Below, in pieces: positions 61,301-64,000 of a stretch of 64,000 nucleotides of DNA. Origin of the DNA: Cryptomeria japonica (Eukaryota; Streptophyta; Pinopsida; Cupressales; Cupressaceae). The notes beneath the pieces were generated by a model that saw only the letters and a program-made list of their open reading frames with translations, was not told the origin of the DNA and did no database searches. Numbering within the stretch: the first letter of the stretch is position 1; every line of letters starts with the position of its first letter. The DNA lies in contig NC_081408.1 in assembly GCF_030272615.1 (NCBI RefSeq), positions 613,539,477 to 613,603,476 on the forward strand. The letters run 5' to 3'. The translations under genes were made by a program, and so were the position numbers.

Positions 61301-62010
61301 TTCCTTTCTTATATCATTTTCATCCGATAAAATCCCCCTATTGCAAGATAACCTATAAATCCTGTTAACCGCCCTATGCTTTAGAGCAGTCAAGTGGAAA
61401 AACCGGGTGTTTTTATCACCTTCCTTCAAATACAAGGCTCTTGATCTTTATCTCCAAAAAGTCTCTTCATTAGAAATAATTGCATGGTATTTAGTCAATA
61501 ACCTATTTTCAACAGATCTCAAGTCCTTTGAAAGCCCTTCCTCTTGGATTTTATCTTGGACTTCCTTAATATCAATCTTAATTTGGGCTTTTCTTTTAAA
61601 GATATCTCCAAATATCTCTTTATTCCATATTTTGATTTTGGCCTTTATAATGTTAAGCTTTTTGGCTATTCTGAATAATGGCGTTCCCTCAATCTCAGAA
61701 TTCCACCAATTAGCAACATAGACTTCCAAAGATGGGTGGGATAACCACGCTTTTTCAAATCTAAAAGGGAAATTTCTCTTTGCAGAAAAATAATTAGCAG
61801 TAAAATAAATAGGGTAATGATCAGATCCAATCTTAATAATAGACACCAAAGAGCAAATATACTTAGAAATCCACTCAAGACAAATCAGGGATCTATCCAA
61901 CCTTACTTGAATAAGATCAGATCCAGTTCTATGATTGGTCCAAGTATAATTAATCCCTTGGAATTTATCATTGTTAGATTAGTCAATAGTGTCCACATTG
62001 GGAGCTCCAA
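58318..62010 (-). pseudogene. LINE copy 2 ORF2: partial endonuclease, RT, zf-RVT, RNase H
   Basis: Endonuclease C-terminal part: 'INYTWTNHRTGSDLIQVRLD' (about 61890-61960) and 'KIGSDHYPIYF'. RT: 'FRPISLCNFVYKIISKVL', 'AFVPGRQILDSI' and 'KLDVSKAYDRVNW' (60690-60950), 'GDPISPILFT', then 'FVDDS' near 60413-60427 with both Asp residues kept but a stop just before it. Downstream 'FPSTYLGLPLCLKPSKNFW' (60270-60200) and zf-RVT 'CPNRCSLCCREEESSCHIRY' (59250-59190). RNase H (58818-58318) is intact: 'FDGASKGNLG', 'VEAFAAL', 'LEGDSLN' and 'VADGLANLG'. Stops and frameshifts elsewhere make ORF2 a pseudogene. Confidence 0.92.
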
Positions 62011-62292
62011 ACAACCACATAAAACCATGTATATGTGTAGAGTCATGGTGTTGCCATTCATATTTATACTAATAATCTTTTGCAACAAACAATTTTTTGA
62101 TAACTTCCTGTCAGAATATTGTAATTCTATTATGCAAGTACAAGGTTGTTATGTATGGATTGTGGATTACATTTTATATAAACGGTTTTCTTGGAGGCTA
62201 TACATTTGGGTGCCCATTGTCTAAGAAAACTTTATGCAGGTCCAACCATTTTGTATCAGCTAAGCTCAAAGTGAAAAATACTGTGGGGGTAC
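62011..62292. other. unassigned sequence between LINE copy 2 and Copia LTR
   Basis: No supported feature. It ends in TGTGGGGGTAC, directly before the LTR; GGTAC (62288-62292) is the candidate left TSD, whose partner would lie outside the window. Confidence 0.4.
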
Positions 62293-63636
62293 TGTTAGCA
62301 ACAACAATGCAGGAAAACTGAGAGGGGGGGGGTGAATCAATTGTCACCAAACTTAAACAAATTAGCCTCAACTTTAGATCTCATCAATAAAAACAATAAA
62401 AAAAGATAAACACCACATCAACAACACACATAACACATAGATTTTTTACGTGGAAAACCCGGTAAAGGGAAAAACCACGGTGGGAACCTACCTACAATAT
62501 GATGATACCCTACAGTAGCATGTGTAAATATTACAATGGGGAATGCACATGCATTCAAGAACACCTTCCTAGATCTCACTGCTCAAAAACAACAAAGGGC
62601 TACAACCCTGGGAAGGCTCACTACCTTACAAAGATCGGATAACAATCCAGATTACATGAACTGAAAGAATAGCATCTCCAAATGCTAGATCACAGTTTCA
62701 GTTAAGCACATTGTCTACACTGCAACACTTCTCTGCTCTCCTACACACTTCTGAAAGATCAATTCGCTTGTTCTCACATACAACACTCTTAAAGAATGCA
62801 GACACAACTATAGACATACATCTTACATGAATACAACACTCATATATACAAATCATCAACCTTAACTCCAAGGTTGGCTCAATGAATAATACCTAATTAC
62901 AAAATTACATCACATGATACATAAATCAATATGCGGACCAATACAATGTCAGAAAGGACATAGCATGGACCCAAATTAAAACCTTGAAAATGTAACAACA
63001 CCGAATATCTCACCAAGATCATCTGCAACACGCAAGAAACATCGGGTTGGCCAAAAAGTCGTATAACACAAAGAATAGCACTGGACCAATAAAATCTTTA
63101 ATAACGTGCACCACGATCAATGTGGACCACCAAAATGCATAGAACATGATCTAAGAACATCAACAAGCAATGTGAATTCCTTTGTAACAACCACAACAAC
63201 TTGGATAACAAGAATCGTCATCATTTCCCTTCTGGAGCTCAATAACACCAACAACAAATTGAAAGATACACTTGTGAAGTTCCAAATCATGAACCACCCG
63301 AACTAAGGACACTCATGAACATCCCAAACACTCTCCAAAATCCACACAACATAAAGAATCAATTCTAGAGCAATACAAACCTTAAATCATAATTCTGCAA
63401 TACAAAATCAACAAAAAAACCAATCATCACATCAAATCACATAACTCGATCAAATCACCTTCCAAAACAATGAAACTCATACTTAATCAACTAGAGATAA
63501 GTATCTCAAAACTCATTAATCTGCATCAGCATATATGCAACCAAACTAACTCTTTGCAACACCAAAGCACAAGAAACACAAGAATATGTTGACATAAATG
63601 AAAACAACACATTCCAACAACTCTGATATCCAACAA
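62293..63636 (-). mobile_element. Copia 3' LTR (minus strand), element leaves window to the right
   Basis: On the minus strand it starts TGTTGGATATCAGAG (63636) and ends GTTGTTGCTAACA (62293), 1344 bp with TG...CA ends. It is preceded on that strand by the polypurine tract CCAAAGGGGGAGAT (63637-63650), in the TTGTCA...GCCAAAGGGGGAGAT context common before 3' LTRs of plant Copia elements. It shares the G-run/GGTGAATCA and TGGAAAACCC blocks with the LTR fragments at 22453 and 49131. Confidence 0.85.
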
Positions 63637-64000
63637 TCTCCCCCTTTGGCATTGACAACAACATATGAATGTGAAAAACAATCAATGCAAAGAAAGAAAT
63701 CAACTCCAACAACCTCCCCCTGAGATCATGCACACACAACTCTCTACCTTAGATAGATAAGACACTTTTTTCACATGCACCTCTCCCCTTTTGACATCAA
63801 TGATAAAGGCATATACAAATTATTATTCTCTCCCTCTTAGAACAAACTTACACTAAATACTTCCCCTAAGTAGCAACACCCACTCATCAATCCAGATATC
63901 AGGATAACACTATCAAGTTCGCCGGATTGATGCATCTTAGTGCATCTAGTTCACACTAGGAGGGGAAATCAACCCTAACTTCTCTCTTGGATATACAAAT
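63637..64000 (-). mobile_element. 3' end of Copia interior (minus strand) with polypurine tracts
   Basis: Contains the polypurine tract at 63637-63651 and two further purine runs on the minus strand (CTCAGGGGGAGG at 63713-63724 and AAAAGGGGAGAGG at about 63782-63794). No coding sequence is readable in this short piece. Confidence 0.7.

Larger units (their letters stand above)
56338..62010 (-). mobile_element. LINE copy 2 (plant L1-type), 5'-truncated, with third ORF
   Basis: On the minus strand it begins within the endonuclease near 62000, runs through RT, zf-RVT and RNase H (stop at 58318), then a third ORF (58315-56533), and ends near 56338 with 'CCCATTATAAAAAAA', an A-rich 3' end. It is homologous over its full length to LINE copy 1, including the third ORF. 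ORF1 and the start of ORF2 are absent; 5' truncation is usual for LINEs. The left flank of the 5' end (62010-62292) is unrelated. No clear TSD was found. Confidence 0.9.

Overview
The window looks like a piece of a large plant nuclear genome, most likely a gymnosperm (conifer). I see no intact host gene. Almost everything recognisable is a retroelement: LINEs with an RNase H, Copia and Ty3/gypsy LTR elements, solo LTRs, a tRNA-derived SINE, a non-autonomous LTR element, and a Penelope-like element (PLE) with a GIY-YIG endonuclease. Among land plants, PLEs of that last kind are known from conifers ('Dryad'). All coding regions carry stops or frameshifts, so every one is a pseudogene. The conifer call is an inference from repeat content, not from a host gene.

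Layout. 1-7743 (minus): a LINE with ORF1 (DUF4283), ORF2 (endonuclease-RT-zinc finger-RNase H) and a third ORF running off the left edge; its 5' part is in a 1.68-kb tandem duplication (6845-10207). 10208-13482: unassigned AT-rich sequence with a minisatellite and a (TATATG)n tract. 13488-19613 (plus): a very long solo LTR with 5-bp target duplications (TSD), holding a 5'-truncated LINE and a SINE with a 15-bp TSD. 20853-22301: another solo LTR, inserted in a microsatellite.

22453-49808 is a Russian-doll nest. A minus-strand Copia-type LTR (22453-22597 and 49131-49808) was split by a second, inverted copy of the giant solo LTR (22598-49125). That copy was split twice: by a 15.9-kb Tat-type Ty3/gypsy element (22738-38660), itself holding a 2.5-kb non-autonomous LTR element (28302-30760) inside its protease frame; and by a 6.9-kb Copia element (41023-47926), whose 3' LTR holds a further solo LTR (46332-47767). 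Five of these insertions in the nest have readable 5-bp TSDs, four exact and one with a single mismatch, so the order of events can be read directly.

51013-53024 is a decayed LTR fragment and chromovirus-like pol. It is interrupted by the PLE (about 53037-56149), which has inverted terminal segments carrying a candidate hammerhead ribozyme and a 1-kb GT/TA microsatellite between 120-bp inverted arms. 56338 to about 62010 (minus) is a second LINE with a third ORF homologous to that of the first. 62293-64000 is the 3' LTR and 3' interior of a minus-strand Copia element leaving the window.

The points most worth following are the shared third ORF in two LINEs, the PLE with its ribozyme-like terminal segments, and an array of covarying hairpins in the Copia 3' region.
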